Shown piece after piece: positions 34,508 to 43,894 of a stretch of 64,000 bases of DNA. The notes below the pieces were generated by a model. That model did not search any database. It was given only the letters and a program-made list of their open reading frames with translations, and was not told the origin of the DNA. Origin of the DNA: a bacterium (GTDB lineage Bacteria > Planctomycetota > Planctomycetia > Pirellulales > Pirellulaceae). The position numbers were made by a program, and so were the translations under genes. The first letter of the stretch is position 1. Every line of letters starts with the position of its first letter. The stretch spans positions 1 through 64,000 of the forward strand of contig JAUIGN010000031.1 in the NCBI GenBank assembly GCA_030430075.1. The letters run 5' to 3'.

Positions 34508-34861
34508 TTAAACTTCTTGGGCGGCGGCGACCAGGGCGGCAAGGTCCCCTTCGCGAACATCGAACAGTTCTTCCAGCCGAGTCGTTTCCAGGATCAACCG
34601 CACTTCGCCGGTGATATTGAAGAGTCGGATCTCGATCCCTCGATGTTTGAGTTCGACCATTACGCCCAGCATGTCGCTGGGCAATCCCGTGATCTCGGCG
34701 AGGTCGAAGATCAGGATCTTGGTGCCGTACTTTTCGATGATGTTGTCGAGGTGTGTGGCCGCGTCCCCGATAAACGACTGGCGGCCGAGGAAGCCTTTGT
34801 CGTCGAACGTGACGATCGCCAGTTCGCCTTTGGTGTAGATCTTCAGTCCGTGCAATTCCAT
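34508..34861 (-). CDS. STAS domain protein (anti-anti-sigma type)
   Basis: This gene encodes 117 residues from an ATG with a strong AGGAGG seven bases upstream. It is a single STAS fold: strands LKIYTKGELAIVTF and TKILIFDLAEITGLPSDMLGVMVEL, the latter with the D-L-x-x-(I/T)-x-x-(L/P)-(S/T) phosphorylation-site pattern (GLPS), then GIEIRLFNITGEVRLILE. A Ser at the expected switch position fits SpoIIAA/RsbV-type regulators. No RsbW-like kinase or PP2C phosphatase is near. It lies 47 bp upstream of the cytochrome gene on the same strand and could be co-transcribed. Confidence 0.85.
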   Translation of the reverse strand: MELHGLKIYTKGELAIVTFDDKGFLGRQSFIGDAATHLDNIIEKYGTKILIFDLAEITGLPSDMLGVMVELKHRGIEIRLFNITGEVRLILETTRLEELFDVREGDLAALVAAAQEV

Positions 34862-34949
34862 AGCGCGTCCTCCTGTTGTCCGTTCCGGTAAGCAGGCATC
34901 GCGACAATATACTCCACATACTCCATACTCCACCCGCCGCATCCGCCCC

Positions 34950-36560
34950 TCAGAACCGCAACTCCAACACGAATTCCGTCCAGGCCTCCTGGAAGGCCTG
35001 CATGTCGTCGGTCTCCAACACCCGTTGTAACGTCTGGTAGCCGGTGGGATCCTTGTCCGCATTGCGTCGGAACTCATGAAAGTACTTTACCAACAGCCCT
35101 TTCTGCTGCAGGTAGTAACACAGATAGCGGGCTTGGGCGTAGTTGGTCCCGGGGTCCTCGCGGTAGAACTCGCGGGTGGTTGTCGAGCAGAGTTCTTCGA
35201 AGGAGGGCATCTCGTACTCGTCGTCCTGGAGGGCTTCGTGGAGACCGCGCAGGCGCCAGTTTGTCAGCCCCCAGATGCGGCCGTTGTTGTCCTGGCATTG
35301 TTCGTACAGGGAGCCCATCCCTTCGTTGAGCCAGGATGGGCAGTTGGGAAAGTTGGCGGCCATGAACGGGTGCACGATTTCGTGGACCAGGGTTCCGCCG
35401 CCCGTGTCGATGTTCATCACCAGCACGCGCTGCGTCGGTGAGTAGTAGCCGAAGGGTGTGTGTGGACGTGAGCCGAAAATGTCGTACAGGTTCTGGCGGT
35501 AGCTTTGCTTGTCCTTGAACAACCAGATCGTGATCACGTGATCGGGGTCTTGGCTGAAGTAGTCTCGCTTGAGCCGGTCCACCGCCCACTGGATGGTCCC
35601 TTGCGAATGACGTTCGACGGTCGCCAGCGAGTCATCGCCGACGACGACGAACGGCCGTTGCAGGACGATCTGGAAGTCACTCACCGTTCGCGGCTCGAGT
35701 TGCCGCGCCTTGTATTCTTTTTCTTCCGCCAGCGCCGCCTTGACCTTTTCCCGTTCCTCCTTGATTTCCGCATCCCGCTTCGCCTTCAGCCGTTGCTGCT
35801 TTGTCTTGAGTGACCGCAGGTCGGACTTCAGGGTCATGATATGTTGTGCGAAATCGGCGTTCGTCAAACCGCGCCCGGGTGTCCGGTTCGTAATGTGCCT
35901 CGGCTCCAACCGGAAGCGAATCACGGTCCAGCGCTGCGGGTCGTACTTGAGCGGCCACAACTTCATCAGCATCTCGCGCTTCATCCGCCGGTAGGCGCCC
36001 CGCGCGACCGCCGGCTCGTGAAACATCAGTTCGTCCGTCTTCGCGTCGTAACCGAGGAACAGGCGGAAGTGCTCCGTGGTGCCGGGCTGCTCGTCATAGT
36101 GCATGCAGAGAATCGAGGGGACGCCGGCCATCAAGTCGCGGTGCAGGTCGTGGAAAAGGGCGGCAAGTTGGCGGTCGGCGTCACGCGAAGAGACTTCGAA
36201 CCAGGTCGAGCCGATCTGAAATCCGACGCGCTGCAAGGCCACGGCCAGCTCGCGCGTGTAGCAGCCGCGTCCTTCCAGCGGACTCAGGCCGGACTGGTTG
36301 AAGACGAAATCCTGGTCCAGGGTTCGTCCCAGTTTCCGCAGAAACATCTCGGCACACGCTTCGCCACAAAAATCCGGCTTCTGACGAACGTGGGGCACGT
36401 CCTTGATCAGAACGCTCTGGTAGGCGGACTCGGCGGCAACCGCAGGCGCCCAGCCGACAGCCGACCCGCAGACGAGCCACCATCCGACGAGACGGCAGAA
36501 GCGAGCCCGCAGGGCGGGACGCCGGGCGCAAGAAACGACACACGAACTTCGCAAATCCAT
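34950..36560 (-). CDS. Secreted fusion: C39-like cysteine peptidase domain plus DUF1570-type HExxH metallopeptidase
   Basis: This gene encodes 536 residues. The signal peptide is FCRLVGWWLVCGSAVGWAPAVAA. Residues ~48-190 look like a C39-type papain-like domain: VPHVRQKPDFCGEACAEMFL gives an oxyanion Gln and Cys65, followed by a His in TTEHFRLFLGYD with a downstream Asp. A charged coiled coil (~245-300, LKTKQQRLKAKRDAEIKEER) links to a gluzincin-like domain with VHEIVHPFMAANF (HEIVH at ~393) and WLNEGMGSLYE supplying the third zinc ligand. Both catalytic sets look complete. The second domain matches the planctomycetal DUF1570 pattern. Extracytoplasmic proteolysis is likely; the substrate is unknown. 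Confidence 0.85.
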   Translation of the reverse strand: MDLRSSCVVSCARRPALRARFCRLVGWWLVCGSAVGWAPAVAAESAYQSVLIKDVPHVRQKPDFCGEACAEMFLRKLGRTLDQDFVFNQSGLSPLEGRGCYTRELAVALQRVGFQIGSTWFEVSSRDADRQLAALFHDLHRDLMAGVPSILCMHYDEQPGTTEHFRLFLGYDAKTDELMFHEPAVARGAYRRMKREMLMKLWPLKYDPQRWTVIRFRLEPRHITNRTPGRGLTNADFAQHIMTLKSDLRSLKTKQQRLKAKRDAEIKEEREKVKAALAEEKEYKARQLEPRTVSDFQIVLQRPFVVVGDDSLATVERHSQGTIQWAVDRLKRDYFSQDPDHVITIWLFKDKQSYRQNLYDIFGSRPHTPFGYYSPTQRVLVMNIDTGGGTLVHEIVHPFMAANFPNCPSWLNEGMGSLYEQCQDNNGRIWGLTNWRLRGLHEALQDDEYEMPSFEELCSTTTREFYREDPGTNYAQARYLCYYLQQKGLLVKYFHEFRRNADKDPTGYQTLQRVLETDDMQAFQEAWTEFVLELRF

Positions 36561-36870
36561 CGATTGTGGGATCCTGCTATGCGGGGTTGGCAACCGCCGC
36601 CGGCCTGATGGGCGACGCCTGACGTATAGTATACAACGGGCCCGCTGCCCGGGTGGACAACGGGGCTCGGGCACGGGGCTCGGTCACGTGCGCCGGCCGA
36701 GCCGATTGGCCGAATGTTTGCCAAGCCGGAGTGGAGAATGCACAATCGTGGCTGGCGGGCGAGACGCAGCTTACGAGGCGTCTTGACCGCTGGAAATTGC
36801 GAGGTCGACATTGTCCGTGAACCCTGGTCGCCCCGTTTGCATTCGGCGACTTCAAGAAAGAAAGATTGGG
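36561..36870. other. Divergent intergenic region, no gene seen
   Basis: This 310 bp region lies between the start of the peptidase fusion (minus) and the lactonase-like gene (plus). It must hold both promoters; none is clear by eye, and no repeats or stable hairpins were noticed. Confidence 0.4.
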
Positions 36871-37998
36871 ATGATGAAACGCACGTCCGTCGGAATGCTC
36901 CTGTTCGCCTTGGTTTCGTGTGCGGTCGATCGAGCGGTGGCTGCCCAGTTGCTCTACCTGGCATCGACGAAAGGCAAGACGATCGTGGCCTATGATGTTG
37001 ACGACACGTCCGGAAAGTTGACCCGCCGGTTTGCCGTCGAGCTGCCCGGCAACGGTGGCCCGATGGCGTTCTCTCCGGACGGCTCCGTCGTGTACGCCGC
37101 CGTCACCGGCCTGGAAGGCGGGAAGGCGGGTGTGGTCACCTTGCGCCGCAATGCGGACGGTGCCTTGAAGGTCCTGGCAACGGCCGAAATCAAGAGTCGA
37201 GCTCCCTACATTCGTGTCGACAAGACCGGCCGCACGTTGCTGGCCGCGCATTACGGAGCCGGTGATGTGACGAGCTATCGGATTCGCGAGGGAATTTGTA
37301 CCGACGAAATGCTCGACCATGTGGTGACGGAACGAACGGCCCATTGTATTGAATTGGATCCGTCCGGAGCATTCGCGTTCGTCCCCCATACGTCGCCCAA
37401 CAAGGTGTACCAGTTCAAGTTGAACGCGTCGACCGGCAAGCTGACGCCCAACACGCCGCCGTTTGTGAAGGGGCCGGAAGAGGGGCATCAGTACCATCAG
37501 CCCCGTCACTATGTCCATCATCCACGATTGCCGTTGGGGTACACGTCAAACGAACGAGGCGGCGGCATTACGGCCTGGAAGTTCGATCCGGCCAGCGGCA
37601 CGTTGACCGAACTGCAGACCCTTTGCACGTTGCCGCCCGGTTACTCCGGCGAGAGCGCCGCGGCCGATATCAAGATCACCCGGGATGGCCGGTTTGCCTA
37701 TGTGTCGAATCGTGATATCACCAAACGCGCTGACGGCGAACCACACCGCGATTCACTGGCCGCCGTGCGGCTTGATCCCCGCACGGGGCGCATGCAGATC
37801 GTCGGGCACTATCCGACCACCTATTACCCGCGCACCATGTGCCTCGACCTGACCGGCAATTTTCTGTTCGCTGCCGGGCAGCAATCGGACACCTTGATCG
37901 CGTATCGGGTCGACCGCAAAACGGGTGAGTTGCAGCAGCTTGCTGAATACGCGACCGACGAAGTGCCGATCTGGGCGATGTGCGGCGCGGTCGAATAG
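36871..37998 (+). CDS. Secreted lactonase-family seven-bladed propeller
   Basis: This gene encodes 375 residues. The start is the first of two adjacent ATGs, and the signal peptide ends at AVDRAVAAQ. Blades show LYLASTKGKTIVAYDVDDTSGKL, MAFSPDGSVVYAAV, YIRVDKTGRTLLAAHYGAGDVTSY and a cluster HQYHQPRHYVHHPRLPLGYTSNE. Further blades are ITRDGRFAYVSNRD and RTMCLDLTGNFLFAAGQQSDTLIAYRVD. The order of blades fits the PF10282 lactonase/6-phosphogluconolactonase-like family. The signal peptide argues against a role in the cytoplasmic pentose-phosphate pathway; a periplasmic lactonase or carbohydrate-related role is more likely. Confidence 0.88.
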   Translation: MMKRTSVGMLLFALVSCAVDRAVAAQLLYLASTKGKTIVAYDVDDTSGKLTRRFAVELPGNGGPMAFSPDGSVVYAAVTGLEGGKAGVVTLRRNADGALKVLATAEIKSRAPYIRVDKTGRTLLAAHYGAGDVTSYRIREGICTDEMLDHVVTERTAHCIELDPSGAFAFVPHTSPNKVYQFKLNASTGKLTPNTPPFVKGPEEGHQYHQPRHYVHHPRLPLGYTSNERGGGITAWKFDPASGTLTELQTLCTLPPGYSGESAAADIKITRDGRFAYVSNRDITKRADGEPHRDSLAAVRLDPRTGRMQIVGHYPTTYYPRTMCLDLTGNFLFAAGQQSDTLIAYRVDRKTGELQQLAEYATDEVPIWAMCGAVE

Positions 37999-38042
37999 GC
38001 GACAACGGCGGCGCGTTCGTGCAGCGTGTCGGGCCGCCTTGC

Positions 38043-38103
38043 GTCATGCTGAGCATGACCGACGGAAGTGTCCGAACATCGGGTAGGGCATGCTGTGCAT
38101 GCC
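38043..38103. repeat. Two hairpins of repeat family 2
   Basis: GTCATGC-TGA-GCATGAC (38043-38059) and GGCATGC-TGT-GCATGCC (38087-38103) are both perfect 7 bp stems with 3-nt loops. They lie between the convergent lactonase and sulfatase genes. A similar pair recurs at 60523-60593. Confidence 0.6.
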
Positions 38104-38140
38104 GAAACGGACTCAACGAGCAATTGATGGCGATCTGTGT

Positions 38141-39568
38141 CTAGGGAGCCAGTGGATCACCGTAGGTCCGTTGGAGTTCGGCAAGCTGCCCGCGGAGGGC
38201 CTGGAGGGTTGCGCCGTGGGCCGGTTCGTTCACCAGGTCGTGGAGCTCGTGGGGATCGGAATCCAGGTCGAAGAGTTGCCAGCGGTCGATCTTGGGATAG
38301 TGAATCAGCTTCCAGCGATCGGTCCGGATCATGCGCTGTAGATCGCGGAAGTAGCAGAAGACGCGGTCGTGTATGGCGTTTTGTTGGCCGCGGATCACGG
38401 ACGCGAAACTGGTCCCCTGGACGGTCGCCGGTGGCTGAATGCCGACCAGTTCGCACGTGGTGGGGTAAAGTTCGCGGAGGTAGACCGGGGCCGTTTGCCG
38501 CCCACCGCGCGGAATGCCCGGACCGGCGAAAATAAGTGGAACGCCGATCGTGTGCTCGTACATGTTCTGCTTGCCCCGGATCCCGTGGCTTCCGGTCCCC
38601 AAGCCGTGGTCGCTGGAGAAGATGACGAGCGTGTTCTCAAGCTGGCCGGTCGCCTGCAAGGCGTCCATGATGCGCCCGATCTGCGCGTCCATGTGTGAAA
38701 TCACGGCGTAGTACATTCGCAACACGTCGCGGACCATGCCGGGCGTCCGGGGGAAGGGCAGCAACCGCTCGTCGCGACCGCGCAAGTTGCCGTGATCGAA
38801 GGGGTGTTCGGGAAGGAAATTCGGCGGCAGCGGGATTTGATCGACAGCATACCGATCCTCGTAGCCGGGGGGCATGATCAACGGGTCGTGGGGGGCGGTG
38901 AACGAGACATGCAAGAACCAGGGACGGTCCGTGGGTCGCTCAATGGCGGCGATTGCCGCGTCGGCGAATCGGGCGCTAATGTCTGCCGTCAGTCCGACAC
39001 CCCGTTCCGGGAAGAGATCGCCGGCGTCGTTCTGGAAGACCCAGCCCCGGTAGCCCGTGATCGGGCTCCCTTTCCAATCGGTCTGGTCTTTCCAGAACTT
39101 GCCCCCGCCACCTCGGAACAGGCCGACCGTGTCGGTGAATCCGCGTTGCCGGGGTCGACCGTCGTTGTGCCATTTTCCTACGTACGTGGTGGTGTACCCG
39201 GCGGCCTGCATGGCGGCCGGCCAGAGAACCAGGTTGGGGTCGAGCTTCCCGCCGAAGTCGACGACGCCGCTCCGAAACCCGCTGCAACCCGACAGTATTT
39301 CACCTCGACTTGGCGTGCAAATCGGGTTTGCGCAGACGGCCCGAGTAAACGTGGTGCCCCGCGCTGCCAACGCATCCAGATGCGGGGTCTGGATGACAGG
39401 ATTTCCCAGCGCGGCGATGGTGTCGGGACGTTGGTCGTCGCTGAGCAGGAACAACACATTGGGACGCTCCACGGCCGGCGCGGGCACGGCGGCCAGGGCC
39501 AATCCGAAAACGGCCGCAGCAAGTACCCAGGGAAAAATCAATGTCCGGCGGAAATCGTGTCGGCGCAT
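38141..39568 (-). CDS. Secreted sulfatase (type I, formylglycine-dependent)
   Basis: This gene encodes 475 residues from an ATG with AAAGG eight bases before. The signal peptide is FPWVLAAAVFGLALAAVPAPA. Metal-binding PNVLFLLSDDQR (Asp44, Asp45) and the sulfatase signature CTPSRGEILSG with Cys84 for conversion to formylglycine are present. Also present are YVGKWHNDG, HVSFTAPHDP and FSSDHGLGTGSHG. The maturing enzyme is not in this window. The substrate is probably a sulfated polysaccharide, as for the many planctomycetal sulfatases, but cannot be read from sequence. Confidence 0.94.
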   Translation of the reverse strand: MRRHDFRRTLIFPWVLAAAVFGLALAAVPAPAVERPNVLFLLSDDQRPDTIAALGNPVIQTPHLDALAARGTTFTRAVCANPICTPSRGEILSGCSGFRSGVVDFGGKLDPNLVLWPAAMQAAGYTTTYVGKWHNDGRPRQRGFTDTVGLFRGGGGKFWKDQTDWKGSPITGYRGWVFQNDAGDLFPERGVGLTADISARFADAAIAAIERPTDRPWFLHVSFTAPHDPLIMPPGYEDRYAVDQIPLPPNFLPEHPFDHGNLRGRDERLLPFPRTPGMVRDVLRMYYAVISHMDAQIGRIMDALQATGQLENTLVIFSSDHGLGTGSHGIRGKQNMYEHTIGVPLIFAGPGIPRGGRQTAPVYLRELYPTTCELVGIQPPATVQGTSFASVIRGQQNAIHDRVFCYFRDLQRMIRTDRWKLIHYPKIDRWQLFDLDSDPHELHDLVNEPAHGATLQALRGQLAELQRTYGDPLAP

Positions 39569-39785
39569 CGTCTGCCTTTCGTTGTGCGGGAAAACCGGTC
39601 TGCGGCGCGGTTTGCCGCAGGTGCCCCGATTATGGAGCATTTCTTCGGTCACCGAAACATTCTTCCGCGGCCAGTGTTAGTCTATGCATGGTCCCGCTGA
39701 GGATGGCTCGGCCGGTACGACGCGTGCTGGTGGAGACCACACACACGGCGAGTTTGACGTTCGTACATTCATGGGAGTAAATCGG

Positions 39786-40412
39786 ATGAAGTTGAGAACA
39801 GGTGTTGTGGCATTGGCAATGGTGGCCCTGGCCGTTTCGATTTCGATGGCCCAACGCCCGGGTGGCGAAGGTGGGCGAGGTGGCCGCGGTGGCCAGGGTG
39901 GACGCGGCGGTGAGGCCGGTCGACAGGGCCCGCGCGAGGGCGATGGACGGCGCGGCGGACCGCCCGTGCACCCGTTGATGGCGGTCTTCGATGCGGACAA
40001 GGACGGTAAGCTGTCCGAAGCGGAGATCAAGAACGCGGCGACCGTCCTGATGAAGCTGGACGCCAACGAAGATGGGGCGTTGACGATGGACGAACTGCCT
40101 CGGCCGGCCCGCGGACCGGCGGGCCGGGGTGGACCTGGCGGACCGGAGAGTGGGCGAGGTCGTCCGGGAGCCGGTCAGTTCATTGAACGGATCATGGCCT
40201 TGGATAAAAACAAGGACGGCAAGATCACAAAGGACGAAGTGCCCGAGGAACGGCAGCGGATGTTCGAGTTTATCGACCGGAACAAGGACGGTGTCATCGA
40301 CAAGGCCGAACTGGAATCGATGGCCCAACGGGGCGGACCAGGCCGCGGCCGCCGCGGCGGCGAGGGGGGGCGTGGCGGTGAAGGCCGCCCGGACCGGCCG
40401 CCCCGTGATTGA
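39786..40412 (+). CDS. Secreted EF-hand protein with Gly/Arg-rich linkers
   Basis: This gene encodes 208 residues from an ATG with GGAG nine bases upstream. The signal peptide is VVALAMVALAVSISMAQ. Four EF-hand loops are seen: DADKDGKLSEAE, DANEDGALTMDE, DKNKDGKITKDE and DRNKDGVIDKAE, all with the acidic ligands for calcium. Gly/Arg-rich stretches precede the first hand, separate the pairs and end the protein. Such proteins are common and abundant in Planctomycetes; calcium binding is well supported, the biological role is not known. Confidence 0.9.
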   Translation: MKLRTGVVALAMVALAVSISMAQRPGGEGGRGGRGGQGGRGGEAGRQGPREGDGRRGGPPVHPLMAVFDADKDGKLSEAEIKNAATVLMKLDANEDGALTMDELPRPARGPAGRGGPGGPESGRGRPGAGQFIERIMALDKNKDGKITKDEVPEERQRMFEFIDRNKDGVIDKAELESMAQRGGPGRGRRGGEGGRGGEGRPDRPPRD

Positions 40413-40747
40413 TCGCTGAGGCAGTTACCCAGGTTGCCGCTGGCAACGCTAGCGTGCTCGACGATCGGGGGGAATTTCTGTACCCGGAAGTCTGACAAGT
40501 TCGATGAAAGATGGTGGGGACTTCGTCTCTACCGACGTCTGCGTCGATCTCATCAAGATTCTGTCGCGGAGCGTCCGACAACGAGTGGTAGGCCGGACGA
40601 ACGCGGGCTGAGGTGAAGGGGGACCTGAAAGGATGCAGGTCCGTCACTTGGCTTGTCGCGTCAACGCGGTCGATTCGTGGCGTGGTTCCGCATACGTCGG
40701 ACCGCAACACCACGCCGAGCTCGATACGCCAAAGGGCACGTACAAGG
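40413..40747 (+). other. Intergenic region before the TPR-ExbBD operon
   Basis: A small hairpin GTTGCC-GCT-GGCAAC at 40433-40447 follows the EF-hand gene and may end its transcript. Nothing else is clear. A GTG-started extension of the TPR gene into this region (from 40613) is not favoured because the signal peptide starts at 40748. Confidence 0.4.
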
Positions 40748-43700
40748 ATGTACTGGTCTCGAAACTTGCTGGTGTTCGCCACCTGGTTGGCGGCAGGCAT
40801 GGTCGCGGGCAACGTCGCGGCAGTCGACGACTTTCAAGTCGCCGCCGATCTGGTTGCGCGCCAAGACTGGGAAGCGGCCGCGGACGAACTGGCCACGTTC
40901 ATCGCGGAACACCCCGAGTCCGCCCGAGCGAACGATGCGCGGTACTTGCTAGGCGAATCGCTTGTGCAACGACGCCGGTATGCCGAGGCCCGTGCGCAGT
41001 TCGAACGTTTTTTGGAGGCGACCGACCAACACCGTTATCGGCTCCAGGCGGAATTCCGAGCGGCGGAAGCGGCCTTCCAGTTGGCGGACTACCGAGCTGC
41101 CCGCAGGGGATTGGAGACGTTTCGCGGCCGTTATCCTGACCACCATCTGTCGCTGTATGCGGCCGCTTATCTGGGTGAGCTGGCGCTGATCGACGGCGAC
41201 GGCCCGGCGGCTCGAAAGCTGTTCGAAGAGGCCGTCGACGGGTCCACGAATACGCGGCTGCGGCAGCAGTGCCGATTTGGACTGGCGCAGGCCCTCGAAC
41301 GGTGCGGCGCGCCCCAGCCGTCGTTGGCCATCTTCAGCGAACTCGCCGAATCTGGAGGCCCGTACGCGCTCCGAGCCCGCTGCCGGATCGCGATACGCCA
41401 CTATCGAGACGGCGATTATGAACAGGCGTCGCGGCTGTTGACGCCACTCGCGGAGTCGTCGGAGGCGCTGCTTCGTTTCGAGTCTCAATACTGGTTGGGG
41501 ATGACGCAGCTTGCTCGTCAAGACTGGCAGTCGGCTGCCACGACCTTGCGTGCGGGACTGGTGGCCCAGCCTCGCCATTCGCTGCAACCGGCACGTCGGT
41601 TCGCCCTGGCCGAGGCGCTCCGCAAAGGGGGCCATCCCGAGGAAGCGGCGGACCATCTGCGCGTCCTGGCAGCCCACGATCCGCCCGTCGATTGGTCCGA
41701 CGATGCGGCGCAGCTACTTTCCCAGATCGCATGGGATGCGGGTGACCTGGCGGCCGTGCATGACGGGGCGACCCATTTTGCGACCCGTTTTCCGTCCAGC
41801 CCGCTCATCTCCGCCGTCCGGCAAGTCGAGGGCCGTGCATACTTGAAAGAGCAAGATTTCGACGCGGCGATCGCGGTCTTCGAGCAGCTCTTGGGAGAAC
41901 ATGATGCCATCCCGACTACCGACCCGCCGGGGACCCAGCAGGAGTCCGCGACGCGGTCGGCGAATCGCTACTACCTGGCGATTGCTTACCTGGGGGCCGA
42001 CCGTCCCGCCGATGTGCTCCGCGTGCTTCCCAAGGACGATAACGATGGCGACGTCGCCGGGCAGCTTGCCGGCGGACTGCAAGTGGCCCGCGCATCCGCC
42101 CTGCTCGCCTTGGGACGGTACGGGCAGGCGATTGGACCGCTGGAGGCATATGTGGCCGCACACGACGAGGGCGTCGATCGTGTTGCATCTCACGCGCGGC
42201 TGGTCGTCGCGCTGGCTGAAACCGGCCAGTGGTATGCGGCCGCCGAGTCGTTTCAGTTGTTTCGCGAGCGGCATCCCGATGCGCCGACTCTCGTCAAGAC
42301 CGCGGTCAACCTCGCCGAGCTGGCACATCGGGAGAGTATTCACGACGTTGCGGAGCCCCTTTACCGATTCCTCATCTCGCGGCATGCGTTTGCCGCCGAC
42401 CACGATGGGGAAGTCGCTTGCGTGGATCCTCCCGGACCTCGGCAGCACCTGTTGCTGGGATTGCTCGGCCTGGCACGATCGCAGTTTGCGCGGGGAATGA
42501 CGGAGGAAGCTGCGGCGACCGCATTGCGGTTGCTGATGCTTTCGCCTCCGGACGACCTGGCGGTAACGGCGCTTCTCTTGCGAGGCCGCGCGCTCGAGGC
42601 GAGGGGCGAGGGGCCGGCCGCGGTCGAATGTTATCAACTTGTGACTCGTCACCTTCCGGAACACTCGGGAGCGTCGACCGCCTGGTACGCGGCGGCCCGC
42701 GTCTTGACGCAACAGGGGCGCTACGCCGCGGCCGCCGCAGAGCTCGACCGTCTCCTCGCCCGGTCCCCCAACCTTGCCAACCGCGATACGGTCCTCTACC
42801 AGCAGGCGTGGCTCTATCTCGATATGAATCAGCCCGTCGAGGCGGACCGTCGTTTTGCCGAACTGGTTCGCCGGTATCAGGCCAGTCCGCTGTGGGCGGA
42901 TTCCGTGTTTCGGCTCGCACGCAACGCGGCCGCCCGCCAAGAGGTCGATCGTGCCCAGCAGTGGATCGACGAATTGCTGTTCGGCGTGGCCCGCCATCCG
43001 GCCTTGCTGGCGGCGCGCCCCGAAGCTGCCCAAGGCAACACGGTAGGAGCCGCCGTAGACGCGACTCAGATTGTCTGCCACGCGCTTTACCTGCAGGGAA
43101 AACTGGCGGTCGATACGCGACGGTGGCTTGCCGCACTCCGCAGCTACCACCGGATTGTCGAAGAGTTTCCTGAATCCGAGCTGGCCGAAGCGGCCGCCTT
43201 CTGGTCGGCGGAAGCCTGTTTTCAACTGTCCCAGTTGGAGCAGGCCGACGCGATGTTCGCCGAGCTGGCGCGAAGCAGCGTGGACCCGCCCCGCGAGCGA
43301 CAGGCGATGATCTGTCTGCGCCGCGCCCAGATCGCCGCACATCGGCAGCAATGGGGCACCGCCTTGGCTGAAGCACAGGTCATCGAGGGCCGTTATCCGG
43401 GGTTCAGTCTGCAGTTTGAAGTGGATTACCTGGTGGGTCGCTGCCTCAGCACGGAAGCTCGCTTTTCGATGGCCCGCCAGGCCTTTCGTCAGGTGACGAG
43501 CTCACCGGCCGCCCAGCGGACGGAGACGGCGGCGATGGCGCAGTGGATGATCGGCGAAACCTACTTTCATCAATCGAATTATGACGCTGCGATTCGAGCG
43601 TACGATCAGGTTGTGCAGCGGTATAAATTTCCCCAGTGGCGGGCTGCCGCACTCCTGCAGGCCGCCAAGTGCCATGAGTTGAACGGGCAGCCGTTGGTGG

Positions 43701-43804
43701 CGGCGGAGGTTTACGCGAAGGTGCGGCGCCACTATCCCAGGACAACTTACGCGGCCGCGGCCGACCAGCGATTACGTGTCGCCAACCGGATTCGCCCGGA
43801 GTAG
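40748..43804 (+). CDS. Large periplasmic TPR repeat protein
   Basis: This gene encodes 1018 residues. An N-terminal signal (WSRNLLVFATWLAAGMVAGNVAAV) is followed by about 20 TPR/Sel1-like helical repeats over the whole length, for example DARYLLGESLVQRRRYAEARAQFERFL, YAAAYLGELALIDGDGPAARKLFEEA, AWYAAARVLTQQGRYAAAAAELDRLL and MIGETYFHQSNYDAAIRAYDQVV. The repeats at the end resemble the YbgF/CpoB C-terminal type. It is the first gene of a run with exbB, exbD and a toroid-domain protein, so it probably serves as the periplasmic scaffold of that energised complex. Confidence 0.88.
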   Translation: MYWSRNLLVFATWLAAGMVAGNVAAVDDFQVAADLVARQDWEAAADELATFIAEHPESARANDARYLLGESLVQRRRYAEARAQFERFLEATDQHRYRLQAEFRAAEAAFQLADYRAARRGLETFRGRYPDHHLSLYAAAYLGELALIDGDGPAARKLFEEAVDGSTNTRLRQQCRFGLAQALERCGAPQPSLAIFSELAESGGPYALRARCRIAIRHYRDGDYEQASRLLTPLAESSEALLRFESQYWLGMTQLARQDWQSAATTLRAGLVAQPRHSLQPARRFALAEALRKGGHPEEAADHLRVLAAHDPPVDWSDDAAQLLSQIAWDAGDLAAVHDGATHFATRFPSSPLISAVRQVEGRAYLKEQDFDAAIAVFEQLLGEHDAIPTTDPPGTQQESATRSANRYYLAIAYLGADRPADVLRVLPKDDNDGDVAGQLAGGLQVARASALLALGRYGQAIGPLEAYVAAHDEGVDRVASHARLVVALAETGQWYAAAESFQLFRERHPDAPTLVKTAVNLAELAHRESIHDVAEPLYRFLISRHAFAADHDGEVACVDPPGPRQHLLLGLLGLARSQFARGMTEEAAATALRLLMLSPPDDLAVTALLLRGRALEARGEGPAAVECYQLVTRHLPEHSGASTAWYAAARVLTQQGRYAAAAAELDRLLARSPNLANRDTVLYQQAWLYLDMNQPVEADRRFAELVRRYQASPLWADSVFRLARNAAARQEVDRAQQWIDELLFGVARHPALLAARPEAAQGNTVGAAVDATQIVCHALYLQGKLAVDTRRWLAALRSYHRIVEEFPESELAEAAAFWSAEACFQLSQLEQADAMFAELARSSVDPPRERQAMICLRRAQIAAHRQQWGTALAEAQVIEGRYPGFSLQFEVDYLVGRCLSTEARFSMARQAFRQVTSSPAAQRTETAAMAQWMIGETYFHQSNYDAAIRAYDQVVQRYKFPQWRAAALLQAAKCHELNGQPLVAAEVYAKVRRHYPRTTYAAAADQRLRVANRIRPE

Positions 43805-43894
43805 GACAGGCCCCCAATTTGCCCTGGCGCGGTGGTCGCCCGCCGTCCGTCACGGGCCCCGGGCGGCCATCAACCAGAGAGGAAGACAAGCTCC

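Noticed and set aside
36871..37998. Cytoplasmic 6-phosphogluconolactonase of the pentose phosphate pathway
   Set aside because: A clear signal peptide places it outside the cytoplasm; only the propeller fold is shared.
41714..43351. 545-codon minus-strand frame inside the TPR gene
   Set aside because: Antisense shadow; the plus strand shows regular TPR repeats over the same stretch.
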